From assembly GCF_001678945.1 (NCBI RefSeq), contig NZ_CP015124.1:2456001-2520000 (forward strand): 64,000 bases of DNA. Reading direction: 5' to 3'. Positions 28,507-36,431 of this stretch are shown piece after piece. How positions within the stretch are numbered: the first letter of the stretch is position 1; each line of letters opens with the position of its first letter. This DNA is from Phaeobacter gallaeciensis. GTDB lineage: Bacteria > Pseudomonadota > Alphaproteobacteria > Rhodobacterales > Rhodobacteraceae. The notes below the pieces were generated by a model. It was given only the letters and a program-made list of their open reading frames with translations, did no database searches and was not told where the DNA came from. A program made the translations under genes and the position numbers.

Positions 28507-29073
28507 TCAGCCGTTTTTGACGATCAGAAAGACCCGCGCAGCGCTATCTGGTGCGGTGATGTTGTGGGGGATATCGGCGGCATAGCGCGCGGTATCCCCT
28601 GTGTGTAGGCGCATATGCGCGCTGCCCGATGTGACCGTGATATCGCCCTCCAGCACCGTCAGATGCTCGGCCGTGCCGCGCCCGTGCGGCTGGCTGTCCA
28701 GCGCGCCGCCCGCATCAAGCAGGATATCGTAAACCTCGTGCCCGCCTGCGTCCTCGGGCGGGGAGAGGATGCGGATCCGGCAGCCTTGCCCCATATTGTC
28801 GATGGTGGGCACATCACCGTCGCGCAGCACCTCGATCCGGTCCGCCTTGTCAGCGGCGTCCAGCAGCCCGGCAAAATCCACCTGCAAGGCGCGCGTCAGG
28901 TTCCATAAGGTCGCAATCGTGGGGCTGGATTCACCGCGCTCAATCTGGCTGACCATGGAGCGCGAGACGCCCGACAGGTTCGCCACGGCTTCTAGGCTTA
29001 GGCCCTTGGCGCGGCGGGCCTCTTTCAGGCGCGATGGCAGTAATGTCAGGATATCGTCTGTGTTTTCCGGCAT
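28507..29073 (-). CDS. XRE family regulator with C-terminal cupin domain
   Basis: A 188-residue regulator. The helix-turn-helix at about 13-67 reads LKEARRAKGLSLEAVANLSGVSRSMVSQIERGESSPTIATLWNLTRALQ. The cupin at about 105-185 has GHEVYDILLDAGG and HGRGTAEHLTVLEGDI. Such proteins control amino-acid or polyamine catabolism with a small ligand bound in the cupin. It lies between kbl-tdh (same strand, 229 bp downstream) and a divergent thiolase. It may therefore control either; neither target is proven. Confidence 0.88.
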   Translation of the reverse strand: MPENTDDILTLLPSRLKEARRAKGLSLEAVANLSGVSRSMVSQIERGESSPTIATLWNLTRALQVDFAGLLDAADKADRIEVLRDGDVPTIDNMGQGCRIRILSPPEDAGGHEVYDILLDAGGALDSQPHGRGTAEHLTVLEGDITVTSGSAHMRLHTGDTARYAADIPHNITAPDSAARVFLIVKNG

Positions 29074-29101
29074 AACGGAACCGTGCGGTTTGCGTCTTGA
29101 T

Positions 29102-29126
29102 TTGTCAATGACGGTACGTTTGACAA
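29102..29126. promoter_or_regulatory. Inverted repeat in the XRE-cupin/thiolase divergent promoter
   Basis: Perfect half sites TTGTCAA (29102-29108) and TTGACAA (29120-29126) are separated by 11 bp in the 108-bp divergent gap. The right half contains TTGACA, a consensus -35. CATAAT at 29147-29152 is a possible -10, although the 21-bp spacing is long. Likely operator for the neighbouring regulator (inference). Confidence 0.5.
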
Positions 29127-29181
29127 GACAGCGGATGCTGCATCTGCATAATGCGCGCAACTGACTCGTGAGGAGAGAAAA

Positions 29182-30357
29182 ATGACCGATATCGTGATCC
29201 TGGACGGCGCCCGGACCGCCATTGGCACCTTTGGTGGCGCTTTGGCCAACACCGCCCCCATCGACCTGGCCACCGTGGCTTCCAAGGCGGCGCTGGAGCG
29301 TTCGGGCGTGGCCCCGGAACAGATCGGCCACGTGGTCTTTGGCCATGTGATCAACACTGAACCGCGCGATATGTACCTGTCCCGTGTCGCAGCAATGCAG
29401 GCAGGCATTCCCAACGGCACCCCGGCGATGAACGTGAACCGCCTGTGCGGATCGGGTGCGCAGGCCATCGTGTCGGGTATCCAGTCGCTGATGCTGGGGG
29501 ATGCGGATTACGCCCTGACCGGCGGCGCCGAGAACATGTCGCGCAGCCCTTTCATCACGCCGTCGGCGCGCTGGGGTCAGAAGATGGGCGATGTGAAATC
29601 GCTGGACATGATGCTGGGCGCGCTCAGCTGCCCCTTTGGCACCGGCCACATGGGGGTCACGGCGGAAAACGTGGCGGATGAACACGGCGTCACCCGCGAG
29701 CAGATGGATGAATTCGCGATGACCAGCCAGACCCGCGCGGCAGCTGCGATCGAGGCGGGGCATTTCGCCAGCCAGATCGTGCCGGTTGAGGTCAAGGTCA
29801 AGCGCGACATGGTGCCGTTCGAGGTGGACGAACACCCCAAGGCAACCTCGATGGAGGCGCTGGCCGGTCTGCGTCCGGTGTTCCAGAAGGATGGCCGTGT
29901 GACCGCGGGCAACGCCTCGGGCATCAATGATGGTGCAGCGGCGCTGGTTCTGGCGCGGGCCGAGGCGGCTGAAAAGGCGGGTCTCACGCCCAAGGCGCGG
30001 GTCGTCGGATACGCCCATGCCGGTGTGCGCCCCGAGGTGATGGGCATCGGCCCGGTGCCCGCGGTGCAGAACCTGTTGAAGAAAACCGGTCTGAAGGCGA
30101 GCGATTTCGACGTGATCGAGTCCAACGAAGCCTTTGCCGCGCAGGCGCTGGCTGTGAACAAGGAACTGGGACTTGATCCGGCCAAGGTGAACCCGAATGG
30201 CGGCGCCATCGCACTGGGCCACCCGGTTGGCGCCACCGGCGCGTTGATCACCATCAAGACGCTGTATGAACTGGAGCGCACTGGCGGCAAGCTGGGGCTG
30301 ATCACCATGTGCATCGGCGGCGGTCAGGGCATCGCCCTGGCGATTGAACGTCTCTGA
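29182..30357 (+). CDS. Acetyl-CoA C-acyltransferase (thiolase)
   Basis: A 391-residue thiolase. The active-site cysteine is in NVNRLCGSGAQAIVSG. The C-terminal GGAIALGHPVGATGALI and CIGGGQG motifs supply the catalytic His and second Cys. It condenses or cleaves acyl-CoA plus acetyl-CoA. The NVNRLCGSG form is common in the acetoacetyl-CoA/3-ketoacyl-CoA thiolases of Rhodobacteraceae; chain-length preference cannot be read off. A GAGGAG site precedes the ATG. It is divergent from the XRE-cupin regulator and about 1 kb from kbl, which makes acetyl-CoA. Confidence 0.9.
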   Translation: MTDIVILDGARTAIGTFGGALANTAPIDLATVASKAALERSGVAPEQIGHVVFGHVINTEPRDMYLSRVAAMQAGIPNGTPAMNVNRLCGSGAQAIVSGIQSLMLGDADYALTGGAENMSRSPFITPSARWGQKMGDVKSLDMMLGALSCPFGTGHMGVTAENVADEHGVTREQMDEFAMTSQTRAAAAIEAGHFASQIVPVEVKVKRDMVPFEVDEHPKATSMEALAGLRPVFQKDGRVTAGNASGINDGAAALVLARAEAAEKAGLTPKARVVGYAHAGVRPEVMGIGPVPAVQNLLKKTGLKASDFDVIESNEAFAAQALAVNKELGLDPAKVNPNGGAIALGHPVGATGALITIKTLYELERTGGKLGLITMCIGGGQGIALAIERL

Positions 30358-30369
30358 TAAGCGATAACT

Positions 30370-30396
30370 GGCGCGCGTGGCAGGTCCACGCGCGCC
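30370..30396 (+). terminator. Hairpin after the thiolase gene
   Basis: A perfect 11-bp stem (GGCGCGCGTGG/CCACGCGCGCC) with a 5-base loop, 12 bp past the stop. No T-run longer than three follows, so terminator strength is uncertain. Confidence 0.55.
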
Positions 30397-30453
30397 GGGT
30401 TTCAGGGGGCAGACCTCCAACAGGAGGGCAAATCCGCGCGGGAGACCTTGTTC

Positions 30454-30552
30454 TTGCTTGCCGCGGTCAGCCTGCAAATACTGCTGTGCTGCTTTTGGTC
30501 GTTTCTGCTGATATTGATTTACCTCAACTACAAAACCATTTGGCGCGCCTAG
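30454..30552 (+). CDS. Candidate small single-span membrane peptide
   Basis: A TTG-initiated reading frame of 32 residues. It consists almost wholly of one hydrophobic segment (LLCCFWSFLLILIYLNY) followed by a basic tail KTIWRA. GGGAG lies nine bases before the TTG at 30454; a TTG at 30448 is also in frame. No ATG is available. The composition is what a small membrane protein would show, but the frame is short and lies in a poorly conserved region, so it may be fortuitous. Confidence 0.3.
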   Translation: MLAAVSLQILLCCFWSFLLILIYLNYKTIWRA

Positions 30553-30586
30553 TCTCCGAGTCCGGTGGACGCGATGGAGCGGTGTT

Positions 30587-31234
30587 TTGATAGGTGCACT
30601 TTCGAACAGTGTTTTGAGGGCTTTATCGATGTTCGCGGCGTCCCTCTGTGTCGGTTGTGACCAAGAGACTGCTGGCGCAGCGGGATTGACTGCGTCAAAT
30701 GTTCTGGTCGCCCCTTTGGTCTACCCAGTAGCGGCTACAGCGCAGTTGGGTAGAAACCAAGAGAACACTGTTCAACCCGTTCTTGTCACGACTGGTGATG
30801 GAAAGGTTCTCTCGCCAAGTTTCGAAGGAACGCCTGAAGCTGAATTCCGGACTTCAAGAAGAACGGTTATTTGTTCAGGAGAGATCCCGTATTTTCGCGG
30901 AGCTGACGTCCACGATGGTTTTATCCCCTGCAGTGGCGGAAAAAGAGCGCAAGCGAAGCTTTTTTCTCACTACGGTAAGCAACTGGTTCTGGACATTGGT
31001 CCGGCGAATGTTGCTGTCAGGGAACTTAATAGACCTCAAGCCGCATATCCGATTTATGCGCTGGGGGAGGTCGAATTCCGTTGCAAAGGCAACTACTCCA
31101 GCTCATCTGGTCGCGCAGCGCCATTTATGGTCGGCTGCGGTTCTAGGTTCAGCGAGGGGGTGGGAGCCGTTTCGCTTCAGGCCAAGGACGGAAAGCGAAA
31201 ACACTTGACGGTTTGGGTCGACGCCCCCCTCTGA
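30587..31234 (+). CDS. Hypothetical exported protein, possible lipoprotein
   Basis: A 215-residue protein whose TTG start (GGAG eight bases upstream) gives an N-terminus MIGALSNSVLRALSMFAASLCVGCDQ. This is a short hydrophobic segment ending near C24, which could be a non-canonical lipobox (C-V-G-C). The ATG at 30629 would remove most of that segment. The remainder has cysteines in VICSGEIPYF, FIPCSGGKR, FRCKGNY and VGCGSRF, which could pair as disulfides. Codon use is less GC-biased than in neighbouring genes, hinting at acquired DNA. I do not recognise the family. Confidence 0.5.
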   Translation: MIGALSNSVLRALSMFAASLCVGCDQETAGAAGLTASNVLVAPLVYPVAATAQLGRNQENTVQPVLVTTGDGKVLSPSFEGTPEAEFRTSRRTVICSGEIPYFRGADVHDGFIPCSGGKRAQAKLFSHYGKQLVLDIGPANVAVRELNRPQAAYPIYALGEVEFRCKGNYSSSSGRAAPFMVGCGSRFSEGVGAVSLQAKDGKRKHLTVWVDAPL

Positions 31235-31316
31235 TTTTCGACCAGCTGCGGATTGTGGGCATCTTCACGGCCCTATGGTTTCGGCTTTTTGCGTGACTTT
31301 CCGGAGCCGACCGTGT

Positions 31317-32846
31317 TCAGAGAACAAGCGCCAACAGCCCCACACACAGACCACCTGCACCGGCTCCGATCATCGCCGGAGCAAGCCAGCCCCAGGAACT
31401 GCGCGGGTGCGCCTCTGTGTCCTGCACCTGCGCGACAAGCGCTCGTTCCACCAGCGCGGGCAGGCGCGGGCCAAAGCGAGCCATCACCCGGGCAGTGCTG
31501 AGCAGATCCGACGCCACCGCGCGCGGGCCGATGGATTTCTTGATGTAATCCTCGACCACGGGACGGGCGGCTTCCCAGATGTTGATATGAGGATCCAGCG
31601 AACGGGCGACACCTTCAACAACGACCATGGTGCGTTGCAAAAGGATCAGCTCGGTTCGGGTTTCCATGCCGAACCGCTCGGTCACCTCGAACAGATAATT
31701 CAGCAGGCGGCCCATGGAGATATGGCTGGCATCCATGCCAAAGATCGGCTCGCCTACCGCGCGCAGGGCGCGGGCGAATTCATCCACGTCTCGGTCGGCG
31801 GGGACATAGCCGGCTTCGAAATGCACCTCGGCGACACGTTTGTAATCGCGCTTGATGAAGCCGAACAGGATTTCGGCGTAAACCCGGCGGGTGTATTCGT
31901 CGATGTGCCCCATGATCCCGAAATCATAGGCGATGATATCGCCATTGGCGGCGACCTTCAGGTTGCCTTGGTGCATGTCGGCGTGGAAGAAGCCATCGCG
32001 CAGGGCGTGTTGCAGGAACAGGGTCAGCACCCGTGCGCCCAGTACCTGCCTGTCGTGGCCCGCCGCATCGATGGCGTCATTGTCACCCAGCGGCACCCCG
32101 TCGGCCCAGCCCAGCGTCATCACCCGGCGCGCCGAATGGTTCCACTGCACCTGCGGCAGGGTGAACCCTTCGTCCTGGCCGGTATTGGCGGCAAATTCCG
32201 AGGCTGCAGCACTTTCCAGGCGCAGGTCCAACTCGCCCTGAACCACGCCGTCGAAATGCTCGATCACATCGATGGGGCGCAGGCGCCGCGCGCCGGGGGC
32301 AAAGAGATCCACGATGCGGGCCGCGAAATAGAAGGCGTCCACGTCCTTCTTGAAGGCGCGCTCGATGCCGGGGCGCAGCACCTTTACGGCGACAAATTCG
32401 CCGCTATCAGCCAGTCGCGCACGGTGTACCTGCGCAATCGAGGCGGCTGCGATGGGTTCGCTGAACTCGGAAAAGACCTCATCCACCGGGCGGCTCAGCT
32501 CCTTTGCCACTTCGGCCATCGCAACTTCGCGTGGGAAGGGGGGCAGCTTGTCCTGCAGGACGCGCAACTGCTGAGCCAGATCCTCACCCACCACATCGGG
32601 GCGGGTGGACAGGACCTGTCCGAACTTGATGTAGGCGGGCCCCAGTGCGGTTAGGGCGCGTGTGGCGGGCGGCATCTTGGGATCGCCCTTGTAGCCCAGC
32701 CACTTGAACGGCCAACCCAGGGTATGGGCCAGAATGCGCAGGGGTTTGGGCGCCTCGAAGGCATCCAGAACCACGTTCATGGCGCCGGTACGCTCCAGCG
32801 TGGCGCCGGTGCGGATCAGGCGGATAATGTTGTGGGGACCGCGCAT
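31317..32846 (-). CDS. ubiB: Ubiquinone biosynthesis accessory ATPase/kinase UbiB
   Basis: A 509-residue ABC1/ADCK atypical kinase. The KxGQ motif is in AYIKFGQVLSTRPDVVGEDLAQQL. The alanine-rich loop and lysine region (AAASIAQVHRA, VAVKVLRPG) and the catalytic loop FFHADMHQGNL with YDFGIMG are all present. Two hydrophobic segments at the extreme C-terminus (WGWLAPAMIGAGAGGLCVGLLALVL) anchor it in the inner membrane. It supports aerobic ubiquinone synthesis, probably by handling lipid intermediates. It lies 3 bp downstream of ubiE in one operon. Confidence 0.94.
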   Translation of the reverse strand: MRGPHNIIRLIRTGATLERTGAMNVVLDAFEAPKPLRILAHTLGWPFKWLGYKGDPKMPPATRALTALGPAYIKFGQVLSTRPDVVGEDLAQQLRVLQDKLPPFPREVAMAEVAKELSRPVDEVFSEFSEPIAAASIAQVHRARLADSGEFVAVKVLRPGIERAFKKDVDAFYFAARIVDLFAPGARRLRPIDVIEHFDGVVQGELDLRLESAAASEFAANTGQDEGFTLPQVQWNHSARRVMTLGWADGVPLGDNDAIDAAGHDRQVLGARVLTLFLQHALRDGFFHADMHQGNLKVAANGDIIAYDFGIMGHIDEYTRRVYAEILFGFIKRDYKRVAEVHFEAGYVPADRDVDEFARALRAVGEPIFGMDASHISMGRLLNYLFEVTERFGMETRTELILLQRTMVVVEGVARSLDPHINIWEAARPVVEDYIKKSIGPRAVASDLLSTARVMARFGPRLPALVERALVAQVQDTEAHPRSSWGWLAPAMIGAGAGGLCVGLLALVL

Positions 32847-32849
32847 GGA

Positions 32850-33602
32850 TCAGATCTTCCAGCCGGAGTGCAGCGCCGCGATGCCCAGCGACAGGTTGCG
32901 GTATTTGGCGTTTGCGAACCCGGCGTCCTTCACCATTTGCAGGAAGGTCTCTTGGTCGGGGAATTTGCGGATCGATTCGACCAGATACTGATAGCTGTCG
33001 TAGTCATTGGCGATCAGCTTGCCCATCCGGGGGATGACGTTGAAGCTGTATAGATCATAAAGCTTCTGCATGCCGTCATTCGGGAGCTGCGAGAATTCCA
33101 GCACCATCAGGCGGCCACCGGGTTTCAACACGCGGTAGGCCTCCTCCAGTGCCTTTTGCGGGCGGGTGACGTTCCGGATCCCGAAGGAGATCGTGTAGAC
33201 GTCAAAGGTATTGTCCTTGAACGGCAGCGCCATGGCATCGCCTGTGACCCAATCCAGGCTGTCGGCCATCTGGGCGGCTTCTGCGCGCATACGGCCTTCC
33301 TCCAGCATTGGCTGGGTCAGGTCCAGCACGGTGGAATGCCCGTGCCCGGCGCGTTTCAGGAAGCGGAAGGAAATGTCGCCGGTGCCGCCTGCCACGTCCA
33401 GAAGACGCTGACCGGGGCGCGGCGCCAGCCAGTCCATCATCGCATCCTTCCAGATGCGGTGGATGCCGACGCTCATCACGTCGTTCATCACGTCGTATTT
33501 CGAGGCAACAGAGTTGAAGACGCCCTGCACGCGGCCCGCCTTTTCCCGCTCGGGAACGGTTTCAAAGCCGAAATGGGTTGTGGTGTCGTTTGTATCGCTC
33601 AT
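32850..33602 (-). CDS. ubiE: Demethylmenaquinone/ubiquinone methyltransferase UbiE
   Basis: A 250-residue SAM methyltransferase. UbiE signature segments are [42 protein letters not shown] (SAM motif I), [34 protein letters not shown] and the terminal [18 protein letters not shown]. It C-methylates the benzoquinone ring in ubiquinone synthesis. The ATG at 33602 gives the standard length. First gene of a ubiE-ubiB operon, divergent from mutM. Confidence 0.95.
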   Translation of the reverse strand: MSDTNDTTTHFGFETVPEREKAGRVQGVFNSVASKYDVMNDVMSVGIHRIWKDAMMDWLAPRPGQRLLDVAGGTGDISFRFLKRAGHGHSTVLDLTQPMLEEGRMRAEAAQMADSLDWVTGDAMALPFKDNTFDVYTISFGIRNVTRPQKALEEAYRVLKPGGRLMVLEFSQLPNDGMQKLYDLYSFNVIPRMGKLIANDYDSYQYLVESIRKFPDQETFLQMVKDAGFANAKYRNLSLGIAALHSGWKI

Positions 33603-33696
33603 GCGGCTTGCCGTTTTCCTAGGTTCGTCCCAGTTATAGGGCGCTTGCGGTCGGGCACAATGCGGCCCATGCATCTAAAGTGTCAGGAGCGATGTA

Positions 33697-34548
33697 ATGC
33701 CAGAATTGCCAGAGGTCGAGACGGTGCGCCAAGGTTTGGCGCCTGCAATGGAAGGCGCGGTGATAACGCGGGCCGCAGTGAACCGCCCGGATCTGCGCTG
33801 GCCCTTCCCCGATCGCATGGCGGAGAGGTTGACCGGAGCCCGGGTCAATGCACTGAGACGCCGGTCGAAATACATCCTGGCCGACCTCGATACGGGGGAG
33901 ACCCTGCTGGTGCATCTGGGCATGTCGGGCCGCATGACGGTGTCGGGGGATCCGCTGGGGCGTTTCGTGCATGAACATCCGCAGGCCCAGAAGCACGACC
34001 ATGTGGTGCTGGACATGGACAATGGCGCGCGCATCACCTTCAACGACCCGCGCCGGTTTGGGGCGATGGATCTCTTGGAGACCTCCACGGCAGAGCAGCA
34101 CAAGCTGCTGTCGGTGCTGGGGCCTGAGCCGCTTGGCAATGATTTCCACGAAGATCACCTGACCGCTGCCTTCAAAGGACGCAACACGCCGGTGAAATCG
34201 GCGCTTCTGGATCAGGGAATCATCGCCGGTCTGGGCAATATCTACGTCTGCGAAACGCTGTTCCGAGCCGGGATCTCGCCCAAAAGAAAGGCAGGGCAGA
34301 TTGCCGCGCCGCGCGTGGCGGCGCTGGTGCCGATCATCCGCACCGTGTTGGAAGATGCCATTCGCGCCGGTGGCTCCTCGCTGAAAGATTTCCGACAAGC
34401 CAATGGAGAACTTGGATATTTTCAGCATACCTTTGATGTCTACGGCCGCGAGGGAGAGCCGTGTCGGCGGGAGGGATGCGGCGGAACCATTGCGAGAATC
34501 ACCCAATCCGGGCGATCGTCTTTCTACTGTGGCAAGTGCCAAAGATAG
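33697..34548 (+). CDS. mutM: Formamidopyrimidine-DNA glycosylase MutM
   Basis: A 283-residue Fpg-type glycosylase/AP lyase. The N-terminus [14 protein letters not shown] supplies the catalytic P2 and E3. [12 protein letters not shown] carries the conserved lysine. [26 protein letters not shown] forms the helix-two-turn-helix. The C-terminal zinc finger has cysteines in [10 protein letters not shown] and FYCGKCQR. It excises 8-oxoguanine and formamidopyrimidines. Monocistronic, followed closely by the enoyl-CoA hydratase gene. Confidence 0.96.
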   Translation: MPELPEVETVRQGLAPAMEGAVITRAAVNRPDLRWPFPDRMAERLTGARVNALRRRSKYILADLDTGETLLVHLGMSGRMTVSGDPLGRFVHEHPQAQKHDHVVLDMDNGARITFNDPRRFGAMDLLETSTAEQHKLLSVLGPEPLGNDFHEDHLTAAFKGRNTPVKSALLDQGIIAGLGNIYVCETLFRAGISPKRKAGQIAAPRVAALVPIIRTVLEDAIRAGGSSLKDFRQANGELGYFQHTFDVYGREGEPCRREGCGGTIARITQSGRSSFYCGKCQR

Positions 34549-34612
34549 CTTGAACGAGATATGTCTCGTGATAATGACTCGTTTCTGAACGGAACAATCG
34601 AAAGCGATACCC

Positions 34613-35389
34613 ATGGCCTATGAGACGATCAACGTCGAAGTGAAGGACCACGTTTGCCTCATCAAGCTGAACCGACCCGAAGCGTTGAACGCGCTCAATC
34701 AAGAGCTGCTGACTGAACTCTGCGCCGCCCTGGAAGAGGCCGACGCCAGCGATAAGGTGCGCTGCATCGTTCTGACCGGTTCGGAAAAGGCATTTGCCGC
34801 AGGCGCCGACATCAAAGAGATGTCTTCGATGAGCTTCACCGAGGTGTTCTCGACCAATCTCTTTGCTTTTGTGAACGATCGCATCACGGCCGTCCGCAAG
34901 CCGATCATTGCCGCGGTATCCGGCTATGCGCTGGGCGGTGGCTGCGAGCTGGCGATGCTCTGCGATTTCATCATCGCGGCAGATTCGGCCAAGTTCGGTC
35001 AGCCCGAAATCAACCTCGGCGTCATCGCCGGTATCGGCGGTACCCAGCGTCTGACGCGTTTCGTGGGCAAATCCAAATCCATGGACATGAACCTGACCGG
35101 TCGTTTCATGACCGCCGAAGAAGCTGAGCGCGCCGGTCTGGTGTCGCGCGTTGTGCCCGGCAAGAAGCTGATCGAAGAAGCGATGGGCGCAGCCCAGAAG
35201 ATCGCCGAGAAATCCCTGCTGACCGCGATGGCCGTCAAGGAAACCGTGAACCGCTCTTACGAGCTGCCGCTGAGCGAAGGCATGCTGTTCGAGCGCCGCG
35301 TCTTCCATTCGATGTTCGCCACCGAAGATCAGAAAGAAGGCATGGCGGCCTTCCTTGAAAAGCGCGAAGCGCAGTTCCGGGACAAGTAA
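34613..35389 (+). CDS. Enoyl-CoA hydratase (crotonase family)
   Basis: A 258-residue crotonase. The oxyanion-hole segments are AFAAGADIKEM and AVSGYALGGGCELAMLCDF. The catalytic glutamates lie in QPEINLGVIAGIGGTQRLTR. Full length and closest in pattern to the short-chain enoyl-CoA hydratases that hydrate 2-enoyl-CoA in beta-oxidation. Conserved neighbour of mutM and rpsT in roseobacters. A strong terminator follows. Confidence 0.92.
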   Translation: MAYETINVEVKDHVCLIKLNRPEALNALNQELLTELCAALEEADASDKVRCIVLTGSEKAFAAGADIKEMSSMSFTEVFSTNLFAFVNDRITAVRKPIIAAVSGYALGGGCELAMLCDFIIAADSAKFGQPEINLGVIAGIGGTQRLTRFVGKSKSMDMNLTGRFMTAEEAERAGLVSRVVPGKKLIEEAMGAAQKIAEKSLLTAMAVKETVNRSYELPLSEGMLFERRVFHSMFATEDQKEGMAAFLEKREAQFRDK

Positions 35390-35412
35390 GCCAGCCGTAC
35401 CGATATGAACGC

Positions 35413-35444
35413 GAAAGGGCAGGCGCGGCCTGCCCTTTCTTTTT
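35413..35444 (+). terminator. Rho-independent terminator after enoyl-CoA hydratase
   Basis: A perfect 12-bp stem (GAAAGGGCAGGC/GCCTGCCCTTTC) with loop GCG and a T-run, 23 bp past the stop. Confidence 0.9.
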
Positions 35445-35618
35445 GAAAACCGGCCTCGTGTCTATTGGCCTTGCCAAGGTTCGGCAGCCTCTGTATAGAC
35501 CTCCGCCATACATGCGCGTGCAGCCCGCCTAGGCTAGAATCACACCGGTGGTCGGATCCGGGTTCGGCTGGCATTGCGTCTATTGAAAAACACGAACTCG
35601 ATACAAAGGTCAGACACC

Positions 35619-35882
35619 ATGGCAAATTCGCCCCAGGCAAAAAAACGCGCCCGTCAGAACGAAAAGCGTTTTGCTGTAAACAAAGCCCGTCGTTCGCGCA
35701 TCCGTACCTTCCTGCGTAAAGTTGAAGAAGCAATCGCATCCGGCGACAAAGAGGCAGCAACCGCAGCTCTGCGCGCAGCCCAGCCCGAACTGATGCGCGG
35801 CGTGACCAAAGGCGTCTACCACAAGAACACCGCCTCGCGGAAAGTGTCCCGCCTGGCCGCCCGCGTCAAAGCGCTGGGTTAA
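35619..35882 (+). CDS. rpsT: Small ribosomal subunit protein bS20
   Basis: An 87-residue, strongly basic protein starting [31 protein letters not shown]. The C-terminal part [30 protein letters not shown] is the conserved bS20 end. It binds 16S rRNA in the bottom of the 30S subunit. The ATG at 35619 gives the standard length. It lies next to dnaA as in many Rhodobacteraceae, with its own terminator. Confidence 0.97.
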   Translation: MANSPQAKKRARQNEKRFAVNKARRSRIRTFLRKVEEAIASGDKEAATAALRAAQPELMRGVTKGVYHKNTASRKVSRLAARVKALG

Positions 35883-35926
35883 ATCTTAAGAAATCTGAAA
35901 TCTGCCATTGGTGGGTTTTTTACGGA

Positions 35927-35959
35927 AGGCATCGCGATTTGCGGTGCCTTTCTTTTTTG
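35927..35959 (+). terminator. Rho-independent terminator after rpsT
   Basis: A 10-bp stem (AAGGCATCGC/GCGGTGCCTT, one G-U pair) with loop GATTT and a TCTTTTTT tail, 45 bp past the rpsT stop. Confidence 0.85.
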
Positions 35960-36103
35960 ATCGCTTCTTAAGCCAGTGCTGCAGGCGCGAGAGATTCTTT
36001 GCGGCTAAAGCACGAGTCAACATCATAGTTTCGTTGCCGCTTCCCCCCACAAATTGCTACCACTAATACAGCGATTCACTCGCTGGGGGACAGGCTGCTC
36101 GCG

Positions 36104-36129
36104 GTGATCTTAACGGGCATTAAGATCAC
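36104..36129. promoter_or_regulatory. Perfect 10-bp palindrome upstream of dnaA
   Basis: GTGATCTTAA and TTAAGATCAC flank CGGGCA, about 300 bp before the dnaA start. It contains two GATC sites. TTAA-N6-TTAA resembles a CtrA box but with spacing one base short. It could be a regulator site for dnaA or an origin element; no protein is assigned. Confidence 0.45.
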
Positions 36130-36188
36130 TTCCAGGGCTCAGATATATTGCGGTCATGCCAGATCGCAGTGGTCTGATACCAGAGCCG

Positions 36189-36205
36189 TGCCAGATGATC
36201 TGGCA
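36189..36205. promoter_or_regulatory. Perfect 8-bp palindrome upstream of dnaA
   Basis: TGCCAGAT-G-ATCTGGCA, with an additional direct copy of TGCCAGAT at 36157-36164, 32 bp upstream. The centre includes a GATC. Possible operator or origin-related motif. Confidence 0.45.
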
Positions 36206-36431
36206 CATGGTCTTGTTTCGATTTTGGTGCATATCGACTCAACGCGTGTTGTGCGGCGGTCGAAGGATTTTGTGTGTGTTTCAGGATCCGTACCGCCCGA
36301 CATGGGTACTGCGTCTGGTCTGACCGGCACGCACCGAATGTCCTGTGTGTGAACGCGCCTCCGGACGGGGAGGCTTGATGAAACGATAGGTCGAAAATGG
36401 CCGCTGCTTTTGGGGACGCGTGAGGCGTAGC

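Larger units (their letters stand above)
35883..36431. other. rpsT-dnaA intergenic region: terminator and palindromes, no DnaA boxes seen
   Basis: A 549-bp stretch without a credible gene. It begins with the rpsT terminator and contains two perfect palindromes (36104-36129 and 36189-36205). TGCCAGAT recurs directly at 36157-36164 and within the second palindrome. I searched by eye for TTATNCACA on both strands and found no match, so a classical DnaA-box cluster is not evident here. The dnaA promoter must lie in it. Confidence 0.6.

Noticed and set aside
30514-30527. FNR/FnrL-like site TTGAT-N4-CTCAA
   Set aside because: One mismatch in the right half and it lies inside a hydrophobic candidate frame, so it is likely chance.
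36104-36129. TTAA-N6-TTAA within the palindrome read as a CtrA box for dnaA
   Set aside because: The CtrA consensus needs seven bases between the TTAA halves; here there are six, so I kept it only as a palindrome of unknown use.
36104-36352. 82-codon plus-strand frame in the rpsT-dnaA gap
   Set aside because: It starts inside the palindrome, has no ribosome binding site and shows no protein-like pattern.
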